NCBI GenBank assembly: GCA_016783995.1
Contig: JADHVN010000008.1
Location: 1-22,969 of the forward strand
From: Actinomycetota bacterium
Lineage (GTDB): Bacteria; Actinomycetota; Humimicrobiia; Humimicrobiales; Humimicrobiaceae
Direction: 5' to 3'
DNA: 22,969 bases
Positions within the stretch are counted from its first letter, which is position 1; every line of letters begins with the position of its first letter. Of the stretch, positions 1-9,571 are shown piece after piece. The translations under genes and the position numbers were made by a program. The notes under the pieces are model-generated. The model ran no database searches. It was not told where the DNA came from and worked only from the letters and a program-made list of their open reading frames with translations.

Positions 1-744
1 GAGAATATCGGCAGGAATCTGGCCATAGTGCTGGATGAAGAAATTAAATCCGCTCCCTATATAAAAGTCCCTATCACAGATGGAAACGCAGAAATTACCG
101 GTATAGACAGTATAGATGAAGCAAAAAATATTGAGATTGCTCTGCAGTTTGGAGCATTGCCGGTAAATTTGAAAATAGAAGAAAGCAGCACGGTTGGTCC
201 TACTCTGGGAATGGATTCTTTGAACAGAGGTCTGTACGCAGGTATAATTGGATTTTTTTTAATTATTGTATTTATGTTCTCTTATTATAGAGGTCTTGGA
301 TTCTACTCTGCTTTAGGTCTGATAATATATATCATAATATTCTGGGGCATAATCTCAGGGATCGGCGCAGCTCTGACACTGCCGGGAATTGCTGGAATTA
401 TATTGACCATAGGAATAGCAGTGGATGCAAATGTAATTATTTTTGAAAGAATAAAAGAGGAGATATTAAAGGCTAAATCCCCGAGAATTGCTATTGGCGA
501 CGGCTTCAAGAATGCGCTAAGAACTATTATAGACTCTAATGTAACCACTTTAATTACAGCAGCTGCATTATACCGGTTCGGTACCGGGCCGATAAAAGGT
601 TTTGCGGTTACTTTAAGTCTGGGTGTGGTAATAAGTATGGTAATAAGTCTATTATTTACCAGGTCTATTATATTCCTGATGTCGGGTATCTCAAGAATAA
701 ACACGCCCGGATTTTTAGGTGTTAGAAGAAGGAGTAGCGAATAA
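1..744 (+). CDS. secD: Protein translocase subunit SecD, C-terminal part (5' truncated by window edge)
   Basis: Reading frame 1 is open from the first base, so the gene enters from the left; about 247 residues remain. SecD works with SecF and SecYEG in the cytoplasmic membrane, using the proton motive force to help pull exported proteins through. Visible are the end of the periplasmic region (LDEEIKSAP near the edge), then a bundle of hydrophobic segments, and the family signature VDANVIIFERIKEE, which closely parallels INDTIVVFDRIREN in the next gene. The C-terminus is short and basic (RRRSSE). secF follows 3 bp after the stop, the usual secD-secF pair. The internal ATG at 28 is not the true start. 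Family assignment is firm. Confidence 0.95.
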   Translation, partial: ENIGRNLAIVLDEEIKSAPYIKVPITDGNAEITGIDSIDEAKNIEIALQFGALPVNLKIEESSTVGPTLGMDSLNRGLYAGIIGFFLIIVFMFSYYRGLGFYSALGLIIYIIIFWGIISGIGAALTLPGIAGIILTIGIAVDANVIIFERIKEEILKAKSPRIAIGDGFKNALRTIIDSNVTTLITAAALYRFGTGPIKGFAVTLSLGVVISMVISLLFTRSIIFLMSGISRINTPGFLGVRRRSSE

Positions 745-747
745 TAT

Positions 748-1632
748 TTGAGGTTTAGAAATTATAATTTTGATTTTATCGGAAAAAGTAAAATATTGAT
801 TATTATATCATTAGTGATGATAATAGCCGGTATTGCTGGTTATTTTATTCAAGGCGGCTTTAATTTAGGCATTGACTTTCTTGGCGGCTCTTTAATTGAA
901 GTGGAATTTACAAGAGATGTAAACGTTGGTGAATTACGAAGTGTTATGAATGATATAGGTTTTAGAAATGCCATACTTCAACGAACCGAATCCAACAAAT
1001 TTATAATAAGAACAACTCCTATTAATACAGAAGTTAAAAATGAAATACTCGATTCTTTAGATGAAAAAATTGGAACAACCGGAGCACTACTTCAGGATAG
1101 AAATGTAGACCCTGGCTTTGGAAAACAAATAACCAAATATGCTTTTATAGCTGTTGGTATCGGTATTGTTGGAATTTTAATATATGTCTGGATCAGATTT
1201 GAATTCAGGTTTGGGGCTGCAGCAATTTTAGCCTTGGTTCATGATGTACTGGTAACTCTTGGGGTCTATGCTATTTTAAACCGTGAAATTAATACTTCAA
1301 CCATAGCTGCAATACTTACTATAATTGGTTATTCAATAAATGATACCATTGTTGTTTTTGACAGAATAAGAGAAAATACTCCTATGACTGGAAAGTTAGG
1401 CTACATTAGAGTAGTAAATAATTCGATAAACGTAACTTTATCCAGATCCATAAATACTTCTCTTACTACATTAATTCCGATAATTTTACTTCTTATATTA
1501 GGAACCACAGCATTAAAGGATTTTGCTTTAGCACTTACTGTTGGAATAGTAACTGGAACATATTCTTCCATATTTATTGCCAGTCCTATTGTGGTGGCAT
1601 GGAATAATAGATTTCCAAAGTATAAGAAATAA
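748..1632 (+). CDS. secF: Protein translocase subunit SecF
   Basis: A 294-residue inner-membrane partner of SecD. There is an N-terminal membrane segment at about residues 15-34, the SecF signature LGIDFLGGSLIEVEF right after it, a periplasmic domain to about residue 125, and then five hydrophobic segments including TIIGYSINDTIVVFDRIREN, the RND-type motif shared with SecD. Length is normal for stand-alone SecF. The start is a TTG; a purine-rich AGAAGGAG lies about 14 bases upstream inside the end of secD, a long spacing, so translation probably depends on coupling with secD. recJ begins 2 bp after the stop. Confidence 0.95.
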   Translation: MRFRNYNFDFIGKSKILIIISLVMIIAGIAGYFIQGGFNLGIDFLGGSLIEVEFTRDVNVGELRSVMNDIGFRNAILQRTESNKFIIRTTPINTEVKNEILDSLDEKIGTTGALLQDRNVDPGFGKQITKYAFIAVGIGIVGILIYVWIRFEFRFGAAAILALVHDVLVTLGVYAILNREINTSTIAAILTIIGYSINDTIVVFDRIRENTPMTGKLGYIRVVNNSINVTLSRSINTSLTTLIPIILLLILGTTALKDFALALTVGIVTGTYSSIFIASPIVVAWNNRFPKYKK

Positions 1633-1634
1633 CA

Positions 1635-3365
1635 ATGACAAATTTTCCTGCAAATTGGCAATGCAGAATAAATAAAAAAGTTAGTAAAAAACTCACAACA
1701 AAAATCGGTTATAGCACAGCTTTAATAAATATACTTGCTGGTAGAAATATAAATACCGATGAAGAAATAATATCTTTCCTGAAGCCAACCTTAAATCAAT
1801 TGCACGACTTTAGAAAGCTTCCCGGTATCGGTACGGGTACCGGGAGAATGAAAAAAGCAATCTACGGAAAAGAAGATATATTGATATTCGGAGATTACGA
1901 CGCAGATGGAATTATCAGCGCTTCACTTATATATAACTTCCTGAAGAAGTTAGACTTAAATGCGGAGGTCTATATCCCTGACAGGTTTAATGAAGGTTAT
2001 GATTTGAGACTTGATTTTTATAAAAAGGTTTCTGCAAGTGGCAAGTATAGTTTGATGATATGTGTTGATTGCGGCACAAATAGTGCAGAAGTACAAAAAT
2101 TTATTCAAGATAGCCCGGGTCCTGATGTAATAGTTTGCGATCATCATAACCAATCAGTTGATTTTGATTTAAAGCAAGAGAATTATATAATAATTAACCC
2201 CAGGCTTAAAGGTTCTGTGTATCCATTCGAACATTTAAGTGGTGCCGGTGTTACTTTTAAATTTATTATAAGCATTTTGAGGGAACTGGATGAGGACCAT
2301 AAGAAAAAATTTAAAAAAGACTATCTGACCACTCTTCTGGATCTTGTTGCCATATCAACTATTGCGGACATAATGCCTTTGATTGATGAAAACAGGGTAA
2401 TGGTTAAAAAAGGTCTTAAAATGCTTAATAAAACTGTCAACCCTGGCCTTAAAAAAATGATAAACGCAGTAATAAAGGATAAGAAAAATATAAGTGAATA
2501 CGATATAGGATTTATAATAGCTCCCAGACTGAATGCGGCCGGTAGAATAAAAAATGCCCAGAGCAGTTTTAATCTTTTAAGTAAAGAAGGAGATATTTTA
2601 GATAAAATAATAAATGACCTTAATTCTTTTAATGAAGAAAGACAGAATATTCAGAAAGTCATATTAAATGAAATAATTACTGGTAATGATTTTGATAAAA
2701 TTGTTAAGGAAAAGAAAATATTTATAGATAAATCAAAAAAATGGAACGAGGGAGTACTGGGAATAGTGGCTTCTGATATTGTAAAAAGATTTAATATTCC
2801 TGCCATTTTATTTAAAGAAATGGAAGGGAAACTAAAGGGTTCCGGAAGAAGCACCGATAAATTTGATTTATACGGGAATCTTGTTTCTCTCGGTTATTTA
2901 TTTGAGAATTTTGGGGGGCACAGAATGGCTTGTGGGATAAGTATGAATGTTTTAAATTTTAAAACTTTTTATAAGAAGATGTTAGAAATTGCTGATAAAA
3001 ATATTAAGGATAGAGATACCCAAAAAAAATTTTCCTATGATCTGGAATTAAACTTTAGAGATATAAATAAGAAAATTTTAAACGAAATTAATTTACTCAA
3101 GCCTTTTGGAGCAGGTAATCCTGAACCCAGTTTTACAACAGGAAACTGCGCTATTATAGATTTTTATTATTTAATGGAAGAAAGACATGTGAAGTTAAAA
3201 CTCAAGCAATCCGGCAGGGTATTTGATGCTATAATGTTTAAAATAGATAAAAGAGTCAAGGATAAGGTAATAACCGGTAATAAGATTAATATATTATACA
3301 AAATTGAAGAAAATATTTGGGGTGATTTTAAGACCATACAACTTGTGATATTAGACTTATTTTAG
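1635..3365 (+). CDS. recJ: Single-stranded-DNA-specific exonuclease RecJ
   Basis: A 576-residue DHH-family 5'-3' exonuclease acting on single-stranded DNA in recombination and mismatch or base-excision repair. Motif I is GDYDADG at residues 86-92, a CVDCG motif lies near 143-147, the metal-binding DHH is at 169-171, and ADIMPL follows near 245. The DHHA1 glycine-rich motif GGHRMACG is near residue 426, followed by the C-terminal OB-like domain. All expected catalytic aspartates and histidines are present and the length is normal for a Bacillota RecJ. It sits between secF and rel as in many Bacillota, but the apt gene often found between recJ and rel is absent. No clear Shine-Dalgarno sequence precedes the ATG, which suggests coupling with secF. 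Confidence 0.95.
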   Translation: MTNFPANWQCRINKKVSKKLTTKIGYSTALINILAGRNINTDEEIISFLKPTLNQLHDFRKLPGIGTGTGRMKKAIYGKEDILIFGDYDADGIISASLIYNFLKKLDLNAEVYIPDRFNEGYDLRLDFYKKVSASGKYSLMICVDCGTNSAEVQKFIQDSPGPDVIVCDHHNQSVDFDLKQENYIIINPRLKGSVYPFEHLSGAGVTFKFIISILRELDEDHKKKFKKDYLTTLLDLVAISTIADIMPLIDENRVMVKKGLKMLNKTVNPGLKKMINAVIKDKKNISEYDIGFIIAPRLNAAGRIKNAQSSFNLLSKEGDILDKIINDLNSFNEERQNIQKVILNEIITGNDFDKIVKEKKIFIDKSKKWNEGVLGIVASDIVKRFNIPAILFKEMEGKLKGSGRSTDKFDLYGNLVSLGYLFENFGGHRMACGISMNVLNFKTFYKKMLEIADKNIKDRDTQKKFSYDLELNFRDINKKILNEINLLKPFGAGNPEPSFTTGNCAIIDFYYLMEERHVKLKLKQSGRVFDAIMFKIDKRVKDKVITGNKINILYKIEENIWGDFKTIQLVILDLF

Positions 3366-3420
3366 AGAAGCCGAAAATGTTTTATAATAATAGTAATTTT
3401 TTAATTAAAAATGAAGAAAG

Positions 3421-5631
3421 ATGAGTTTAGAACTGAATAGTAAAATTAAGAATATAAATACTGATCTTATATATAATAAGTTAGTAAAAAAAATTAAAGC
3501 CTACAATCCTGATGTAGACGAAGAGTTGCTGCATAAGGCTTATCTGATTTCAAAAAAATATCATCAAAACCAGTATAGAAAATCTGGTGAGCCTTTTGTA
3601 GTTCATCCTCTTGAAGTAGCTGGAATACTGGCGGATATTGAGCTGGATCAGGTATCTATCGTATCAGCGATTTTACATGATGTGATAGAAGATACGGATT
3701 ATAGTCTGGAAATGGCTAAAAAAGAATTTGGGCAAAAGACTGCCAATATTATAAATGGGGTTACAAAATTAGATAAAATAGTTTTTACCAGCAAAGAAGA
3801 GCAGCAGGTAAGTAATATAAGAAAAATGATAATCGCAATGTCTGAAGATGTGAGAATAATACTGGTAAAGCTTGCCGACAGGCTTCATAATATGCGTACC
3901 CTATTCTCGCTAGATGAGGGAAAAAGACGTATAAATTCAATAGAAACTCTTGAAGTTTATGCACCTATTGCCCACAGATTAGGAATATATCAAATAAAGT
4001 CAGAATTAGAAGATTTAAGTTTTAAATACCTGTATCCGAAAGAGTACGGGAAAATAAAGAATATGTTCGATGAGAAGTTGGAAGAAAGAAAGTCATTGAT
4101 TGACGAGGCAATAAAAATAGTTAGTAAAAAAATAAAGGAAGTAAAGATTCCTGTTGATATAAGCGGGAGAATTAAAACTTATTATAGTGTTTATAATAAA
4201 ATTACAAAACAAAATAGAAAATTTGAAGACATTTATGACATAGTTGCAATTAGAATTATAGTAAACGATATTAAAAGCTGCTATGCTGTCCTCGGAATAA
4301 TACACTCATTGTGGAAACCTGTACCAGGAAGGTTTAAAGACTTCATAGCCAATCCCAAATTTAATATGTATCAATCTCTCCATACCACAGTTATTGGAAC
4401 AAAGGGTAAGCCTCTGGAAATACAGATAAGAACATTTGATATGCATAAATTTGCAGAATATGGTATTGCTGCACACTATAAATATAAGGAAGGCGGGTTT
4501 AAAAAGCCCAGCGAATTTGATAAAAGGGTGGAATGGATAAGACAAATACTGGACTGGCAAAAGGAACTTAAGGATCCCCGGGATTATATGGAATCACTGA
4601 AACTGGATTTATTTGAAGAAGAAGTATTTGTATTTACTCCAAAAGGAAAAGTAGTAAATTTGCCCAGGGGTGCTACTACTATTGATTTTGCATATCAGAT
4701 ACATACTGATGTTGGGCATAACACAATAGGTTCAAAAATAAATGGAAATATGGTTCCTATTGAGACCGTCCTGGGAAATGGTGATATTGTAGAAATTATA
4801 GTTTCGAAAACTAAAAAGGGGCCCAGTAGAGACTGGCTTAATGTTGTTAAAACCTCGAGAGCACGCAATAAGATAAAACAATGGTTCAGTAAAGAGCAGA
4901 GACAGGAAACATATAATGCAGGTAGAGATATAATGTTAAAAATTTTAAGGAAAAACAGTCTTTCTTTTAAAAGTGTGCCAGCAGAAATTTTTGAAGAAGT
5001 GGCAAAAGAGATGAATTTTGGGAAAGTGGACACACTGTTCAGGGGTATTGGTTCACATAAGATATCGGCGCACCACGTTTTTACCAAAATAGTAAAAAAA
5101 TTGAGCCAGACAAAGCCTAAAAAAGAGTTAACTATTGAAGATATACACAAAAAGGAAGCTGAGAAAAAAGAAAGCAGCGGCATTAAAGTCAGTGGTATGG
5201 AAGAAGTGCTGGTAACTATTGCAAAGTGCTGTAATCCTGTTCCAGGAGATAATATCTTGGGCTATATTACAAGAGGGAAAGGGATTTCAGTTCATAGGAG
5301 TGACTGTAATAATGTTAACACTTTAATGAGTTCTGAAAAGCAAAGATTTATTGAAGTCGTTTGGGATAAAAAGGCTCCTTATAAATTTAATGCTGAAATA
5401 CAGATTGAAGCTCTGGACAGAACTAAACTGCTGAGAGATATTACTAGTGTTATAAGTGAGTATGACTTGAATATACTTAGAGCCAATTCTTTAAGAATTG
5501 ATAAAAGCGGTCATGTTAAATTAAGATTTTTAATAGAAATTAGCAATAAATATATTCTAAAAGATGTTATTAACAATATAAAAGAGATAGATTCAGTTTA
5601 CGACGCTTTTAGAGTATTACCTAGAAAGTAA
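3421..5631 (+). CDS. rel: Bifunctional (p)ppGpp synthetase/hydrolase Rel
   Basis: A 736-residue long RSH protein that makes and degrades the stringent-response alarmone. The HD hydrolase domain is intact: H62, HD at 86-87, ED at 90-91, and D153 in ADRLHNMRT. The synthetase domain follows, with GRIKTYYSVYNK at 249-260, YQSLHTT near 317-323 and EIQIRT. The loop reads RFKD at 304-307, the RxKD form typical of bifunctional Rel/SpoT enzymes rather than the ExDD of synthetase-only RelA, so both activities are expected. A TGS domain starts near residue 402 (VFVFTPKGKVVNLPRG), a CCNPVPGD motif lies near 604, and an ACT domain closes the protein. It is separated from recJ by 55 bp, with a weak GAAGAAAG ribosome-binding site before the ATG. 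Confidence 0.95.
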   Translation: MSLELNSKIKNINTDLIYNKLVKKIKAYNPDVDEELLHKAYLISKKYHQNQYRKSGEPFVVHPLEVAGILADIELDQVSIVSAILHDVIEDTDYSLEMAKKEFGQKTANIINGVTKLDKIVFTSKEEQQVSNIRKMIIAMSEDVRIILVKLADRLHNMRTLFSLDEGKRRINSIETLEVYAPIAHRLGIYQIKSELEDLSFKYLYPKEYGKIKNMFDEKLEERKSLIDEAIKIVSKKIKEVKIPVDISGRIKTYYSVYNKITKQNRKFEDIYDIVAIRIIVNDIKSCYAVLGIIHSLWKPVPGRFKDFIANPKFNMYQSLHTTVIGTKGKPLEIQIRTFDMHKFAEYGIAAHYKYKEGGFKKPSEFDKRVEWIRQILDWQKELKDPRDYMESLKLDLFEEEVFVFTPKGKVVNLPRGATTIDFAYQIHTDVGHNTIGSKINGNMVPIETVLGNGDIVEIIVSKTKKGPSRDWLNVVKTSRARNKIKQWFSKEQRQETYNAGRDIMLKILRKNSLSFKSVPAEIFEEVAKEMNFGKVDTLFRGIGSHKISAHHVFTKIVKKLSQTKPKKELTIEDIHKKEAEKKESSGIKVSGMEEVLVTIAKCCNPVPGDNILGYITRGKGISVHRSDCNNVNTLMSSEKQRFIEVVWDKKAPYKFNAEIQIEALDRTKLLRDITSVISEYDLNILRANSLRIDKSGHVKLRFLIEISNKYILKDVINNIKEIDSVYDAFRVLPRK

Positions 5632-5640
5632 AGACCGGTA

Positions 5641-6300
5641 TTGAAGTTAAAAAGATTAGAATTAGGATTTTTTAAAGTCAATTGTTATATATTATCTTTG
5701 AACGGGGTAAATGTAATTATAGACCCGGGTGCAGATTTTGATATCATCCAAAAATATCTTGAAGGATATAATATAAAACCAGATTTTATATTAAATACTC
5801 ATGGACATCACGATCACATTGGGGCAGTTAGTGATATAATTTTAAATTATAAAATTCCGTTTTATATTCATGAATTTGAAGAATCAATTATTACGGACCC
5901 TGAAAAGAATTTTTCTTCATTTTTTGGTGAAAATGAATTATCATTAAAAACTTACAATTTAATAAAAGATGCTGACTATAGCTATTTTGCTGATTTTGGT
6001 ATTGAAATTATTAATGCTCCCGGACATACTCCAGGGAGTATAATACTTAAGACAGGAAATTATCTTTTTACAGGTGACCTGCTTTTTAAAGGCGCAATAG
6101 GCCGTACTGATTTGCCGGGAGGAAATACGGTGCAGATTAAAAAATCACTGGCTAAAATAAAGAAAATGGACAGGCAGTTAATAATATATCCCGGTCATGG
6201 CCAGAGCAGTAGTCTTGAATATGAACTGGAATCAAACTATTATCTGGAGGAGTGTTTTTTAAGAGAAGGTACTAAGAAGGAAAAAGGTGATTTACTTTGA
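5641..6300 (+). CDS. Metallo-beta-lactamase-fold hydrolase, glyoxalase II-like (YcbL-type)
   Basis: A 219-residue MBL-fold protein with the full metal-binding set: THGHHDH at about residues 53-59 (HxHxDH), GHTPGS, the bridging aspartate in TGDLLF, and a C-terminal PGHG. Such small proteins are usually annotated as hydroxyacylglutathione hydrolase-like; the true substrate of this subgroup is generally unknown, and the position between rel and hisS is a common Bacillota arrangement. The start is TTG with only a weak AAAG upstream; the N-terminus (MKLKRLELGFFKVNCYILS) fits the family. Its stop overlaps the hisS start by four bases (TTGA), indicating coupled translation. Confidence 0.85.
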   Translation: MKLKRLELGFFKVNCYILSLNGVNVIIDPGADFDIIQKYLEGYNIKPDFILNTHGHHDHIGAVSDIILNYKIPFYIHEFEESIITDPEKNFSSFFGENELSLKTYNLIKDADYSYFADFGIEIINAPGHTPGSIILKTGNYLFTGDLLFKGAIGRTDLPGGNTVQIKKSLAKIKKMDRQLIIYPGHGQSSSLEYELESNYYLEECFLREGTKKEKGDLL

Positions 6301-7580
6301 AATTAATTTCTCCCCGGGGTACAGCCGATATTTATGGTGAAGATATAGATTATAGAAATTTCATTATAAATACTGCCCGAAAAATATTTGAAATATTTAA
6401 TTACAGCGAAATAATAACCCCTGCATTTGAATATACTCAGGTTTTCAGCAGAAGTATTGGTGAAGGTACTGATATCGTACAAAAGGAAATGTATACTTTT
6501 ATGGATAGGAAAGGAAGATCATTGACACTACGGCCTGAGGGCACTGCATCAATTGTAAGAGCTGTTATTGAGAATAAAATATACTCTGAAAATATGCCAC
6601 TTAAATTGTTTTATATTGGTAATATGTTCAGATACGAAAGACCGCAAAAGGGAAGAATGAGGGAATTCTGGCAGCTGGGAATAGAGTCTATTGGTACAGA
6701 TAATCCAGTCATAGATGCTGAAGTTATCTGGATTTTAAATTCGTTTTTTATAAAATTGGGATTTAAAAAATTAATACTTCTAGTAAATAGTATGGGGTGT
6801 AGCAGGTGCAGGGAAAAATTTCTTGCGGAATTTAAAAAATATATAAAGCCTGAGCTGGGAAAATTATGCAGTGATTGCCAGAATAGGTTTGAAAAGAATC
6901 CCTTAAGGGTTTTTGACTGTAAAAAAAATAGCTGCAGGAGCATTTTAGCCAGTTCGCCAGAAGTATCTTCTTATTTATGTTCTGAGTGTAAGGAAAATTT
7001 TAAAGAAGTTTTGAAGTGCCTGAAAATCCTTAAAATAAAGTACAGGACCGATAAAAATCTGGTAAGAGGTTTTGATTATTATACTAAAACCATATTTGAA
7101 ATAATATCCGAGGACCTGTATAGTGCACAGAATGCTCTGGGCGGTGGGGGGAGGTATGATAATTTAATAAATCAACTGGGTGGTCCGGAACTTCCTGCTA
7201 CAGGCTTTGCAGTAGGAATCGATAGGACAATGATGCTTATGAAACAATTAAATTTAAAGTTTACAAAACTGGCCAGAAAATCCAGAGTTTATTTGATAGC
7301 GATGAATAAAAATTGTCAGATTTATTCTCTGGATATTCTAAAGTATCTTAGAGAAATGGAAGTGATCTGTGATATTAATTTTAATAATAAGAACTTGAAA
7401 AAAGAGATAAAATGGGCTAAAGATAATAATTATGATTTTATTATTATAATTGGTGAAGATGAAATAAATAGCGGGAGCCTGACTATAAAAGATATTAAAA
7501 AGTTCAAGCAATACAAAGTTGACTGGAAAAATCAAAAGGATAAGATCATAGAAATTATAGGAGCAAATGATTATGATTAA
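6297..7580 (+). CDS. hisS: Histidine--tRNA ligase
   Basis: A 427-residue class II synthetase charging tRNA-His. Motif 2 appears as FRYERPQKGRMREFWQ at about 112-127. The histidine-binding signature LVRGFDYYTKTIFE lies near 255-268, and motif 3 is GGGGRYDNL near 282 with GFAVGIDR after it. The region around residues 165-240 carries paired cysteines (CSRCR, CSDC, CKKNSC, CSEC), a pattern common in bacterial HisRS. The C-terminal anticodon-binding domain runs to the end. It starts with TTG preceded by AAAAAGGTGA, a good ribosome-binding site inside the upstream gene. The real HisRS catalytic motifs distinguish it from HisZ. Confidence 0.95.
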   Translation: MKLISPRGTADIYGEDIDYRNFIINTARKIFEIFNYSEIITPAFEYTQVFSRSIGEGTDIVQKEMYTFMDRKGRSLTLRPEGTASIVRAVIENKIYSENMPLKLFYIGNMFRYERPQKGRMREFWQLGIESIGTDNPVIDAEVIWILNSFFIKLGFKKLILLVNSMGCSRCREKFLAEFKKYIKPELGKLCSDCQNRFEKNPLRVFDCKKNSCRSILASSPEVSSYLCSECKENFKEVLKCLKILKIKYRTDKNLVRGFDYYTKTIFEIISEDLYSAQNALGGGGRYDNLINQLGGPELPATGFAVGIDRTMMLMKQLNLKFTKLARKSRVYLIAMNKNCQIYSLDILKYLREMEVICDINFNNKNLKKEIKWAKDNNYDFIIIIGEDEINSGSLTIKDIKKFKQYKVDWKNQKDKIIEIIGANDYD

Positions 7581-9369
7581 TTCTGTTTTTAAAACCGGAA
7601 TGAGGACTAATTTATGCGGAGAGATAAATAAAGAATTTGCAGGTAAAGAAGTTACTTTAAGCGGATGGGTCGGCAGGAGAAGGGATCATGGTAAGTTAAT
7701 TTTTTTAGATTTAAGGGATTTTTCTGGTATTGTCCAATTAGTTTTTAATCCCAATATAAATAAAAATCCTTATACTATAGCCAAAGATGTCCGTAATGAA
7801 TATGTTATTAAAATAAGCGGAAAAGTTAGGAAGAGGTCAAAAGATACAATTAATCCCTCAATTCCGACCGGTGAAGTGGAAATAGTGGTAAAAGATATTA
7901 AAATTTTTAGCAGATCAAAAACTCCCCCTTTTATGCTTGAGGATAGAAATAAAGTAGAAGAGAATACAAGGTTAAAGTACAGATATATTGATTTAAGAAC
8001 CAGGCAAATGCAGGAAAATATCAGGTTAAGGCATAATGTAACAAATGTAACCAGAAAATATTTTAACTCGAAAGGTTTTTTGGAGATAGAGACTCCAATA
8101 ATGGCAAAAAGTACTCCAGAGGGTGCCAGAGATTTTCTGGTGCCTTCAAGAATGAACCCGGGTAAATTTTATGCTCTTCCACAATCACCACAGCTTTTTA
8201 AGCAGATCTTAATGTTTTCTGGATTTGATAGGTGCTATCAGATTGCAAGATGTTTTAGAGATGAAGATTTAAGAGCAGACAGACAACCGGAGTTTACGCA
8301 GATAGATATGGAAATGACTTTTGTAGAGGCAGATGATGTGATGAAAATAATGGAGGGTCTATTTTCTTATATCTTTAAAGAGGTATTTAATGAAAAGATA
8401 AAGCTGCCTTTTAAGCGGATCAGATGGAAAGATAGTATAGAGACCTACGGTACAGATAAACCTGATTTGAGATTTGACCTTCCTATAAAAGATATTTCGG
8501 GCTTATTTATAAATAGTGAAATTAAGATTTTCAAGGACGTATTAAAAAATAATGGCTGCATAAAAAGTATTGTAGTCGGTGACTCTTCGGATTTTACCAG
8601 AAAAGAGCTTGACGATCTTGTTGAGATGGCAAGGAAGTGTGGCGCCGGTGGACTGGTATGGATTAGGATTGATGAAAATATGAATTTGCAATCTCCAATA
8701 TCTAAGTTTTTATCCAATACAGAAAAGGAAGGTTTAATTAAAGTTTTAAGCTTAAAAGAAAAAAATCTGCTGCTCATTGTTGCTGATAAATTTATAACTG
8801 CATGCCAGACGCTTGGTATGATAAGGAAGCATCTAGCTGGCAAATTAAAACTAATAAGAGAAAATGAATTCAGTTTCGTATGGGTATATGATTTTCCATT
8901 ATTTGAATGGGATGAAAAAGAGAAAAGAATCACACCGGTGCATCATCCATTCACCAAACCAGATGAAAATACAGCTGGTTACCTGGATAGTGAACCTTTA
9001 AAGGTTAATTCTCTGGCTTATGATATAGTACTGAATGGAGAAGAAATAGGCGGCGGTTCTATCAGGATTAATGATGTGAATTTACAAAAAAGGGTATTTA
9101 AAATACTAAATCTGGATGAAAAGAGGATTAGAGAAAATTTTGGTTTTCTTATCAGAGCATTAGAGTATGGTGCCCCGCCTCACGGTGGTATAGCTTTGGG
9201 AATGGACAGGCTGGTTATGTTATTGGCGAAACTTGAAAGCATCAGGGAGGTAATAGCTTTTCCAAAGACTCAATCTGCAGTATGCATGCTTACTGACTCG
9301 CCTTCAAGTGTGACAGATGAACAACTAAAAGAAGTATTTATTAATATAATAGAAGAAGATAGGGAATAA
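7573..9369 (+). CDS. aspS: Aspartate--tRNA ligase, probably non-discriminating (Asp/Asn)
   Basis: A bacterial-type AspRS of about 598 residues. It has an N-terminal OB-fold (GWVGRRRDHGKLIFLDLRD), class II motif 1 around FLEIETPIMAKSTPEGARDF, motif 2 in CFRDEDLRADRQPEFTQ, the bacterial GAD insertion, and motif 3 in HGGIALGMDRL. The histidine after RRRD (residue 39 from this start) matches the residue linked in Pseudomonas and Chlamydia enzymes to charging both tRNA-Asp and tRNA-Asn; E. coli, a discriminating enzyme, has leucine there. I infer a non-discriminating enzyme paired with GatCAB elsewhere. The ATG at 7573 is preferred because AGGAG lies 9 bases upstream; the ATG at 7567 is only 3 bases from it. 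It overlaps the end of hisS by 8 bases. Confidence 0.94.
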   Translation: MINSVFKTGMRTNLCGEINKEFAGKEVTLSGWVGRRRDHGKLIFLDLRDFSGIVQLVFNPNINKNPYTIAKDVRNEYVIKISGKVRKRSKDTINPSIPTGEVEIVVKDIKIFSRSKTPPFMLEDRNKVEENTRLKYRYIDLRTRQMQENIRLRHNVTNVTRKYFNSKGFLEIETPIMAKSTPEGARDFLVPSRMNPGKFYALPQSPQLFKQILMFSGFDRCYQIARCFRDEDLRADRQPEFTQIDMEMTFVEADDVMKIMEGLFSYIFKEVFNEKIKLPFKRIRWKDSIETYGTDKPDLRFDLPIKDISGLFINSEIKIFKDVLKNNGCIKSIVVGDSSDFTRKELDDLVEMARKCGAGGLVWIRIDENMNLQSPISKFLSNTEKEGLIKVLSLKEKNLLLIVADKFITACQTLGMIRKHLAGKLKLIRENEFSFVWVYDFPLFEWDEKEKRITPVHHPFTKPDENTAGYLDSEPLKVNSLAYDIVLNGEEIGGGSIRINDVNLQKRVFKILNLDEKRIRENFGFLIRALEYGAPPHGGIALGMDRLVMLLAKLESIREVIAFPKTQSAVCMLTDSPSSVTDEQLKEVFINIIEEDRE

Positions 9370-9388
9370 TTAATTTTAAATTTTAGAG

Positions 9389-9484
9389 AATAACTATTTT
9401 TTAAAAATTTATCATCCGTATCGTAGAACCCTGTCATTCAAGGCGAGGATAGAAGGTGCATTTGTCGCAGGGTCAACAGTTATT
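9389..9484. other. Structured intergenic element of unknown identity
   Basis: Downstream of aspS two nested inverted repeats are visible: AATAACT (9389-9395) with AGTTATT (9478-9484), and ACCCTG (9428-9433) with CAGGGT (9468-9473). An alternative inner pairing is GCGA (9443-9446) with TCGC (9465-9468). No U-run follows on either strand, so it is not an obvious intrinsic terminator, and no open reading frame explains it. It does not match a riboswitch core that I recognise. The text CCTGTCATTC at the base of the inner stem resembles the start of a widely dispersed intergenic repeat seen in many bacteria, but this is a loose resemblance only. Confidence 0.35.
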
Positions 9485-9537
9485 GTTAATTTGAAAAAAT
9501 AATGGCAAAATACAGGATTTCCTGGGTAAAATCCGGG

Positions 9538-9565
9538 TTGATTGAATAAACTATTTAATTATGAT
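9538..9565 (+). promoter_or_regulatory. Sigma-70-type promoter of the 6S-like RNA
   Basis: TTGATT (9538-9543) and TATGAT (9560-9565) are separated by 16 bp, each close to the -35/-10 consensus. The expected start point, about 7 bases after the -10 box, falls near 9572, right at the base of the long RNA helix that begins at 9577. That placement argues for an independent small-RNA transcript rather than aspS read-through. Confidence 0.6.
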
Positions 9566-9571
9566 AACATC

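Noticed and set aside
4695..5183. 162-codon minus-strand open frame inside rel, and similar long antisense frames in aspS (8445-8933), fakA and degV
   Set aside because: All lie opposite genes with clear family motifs, lack ribosome-binding sites and have skewed composition typical of antisense frames in AT-rich genes.
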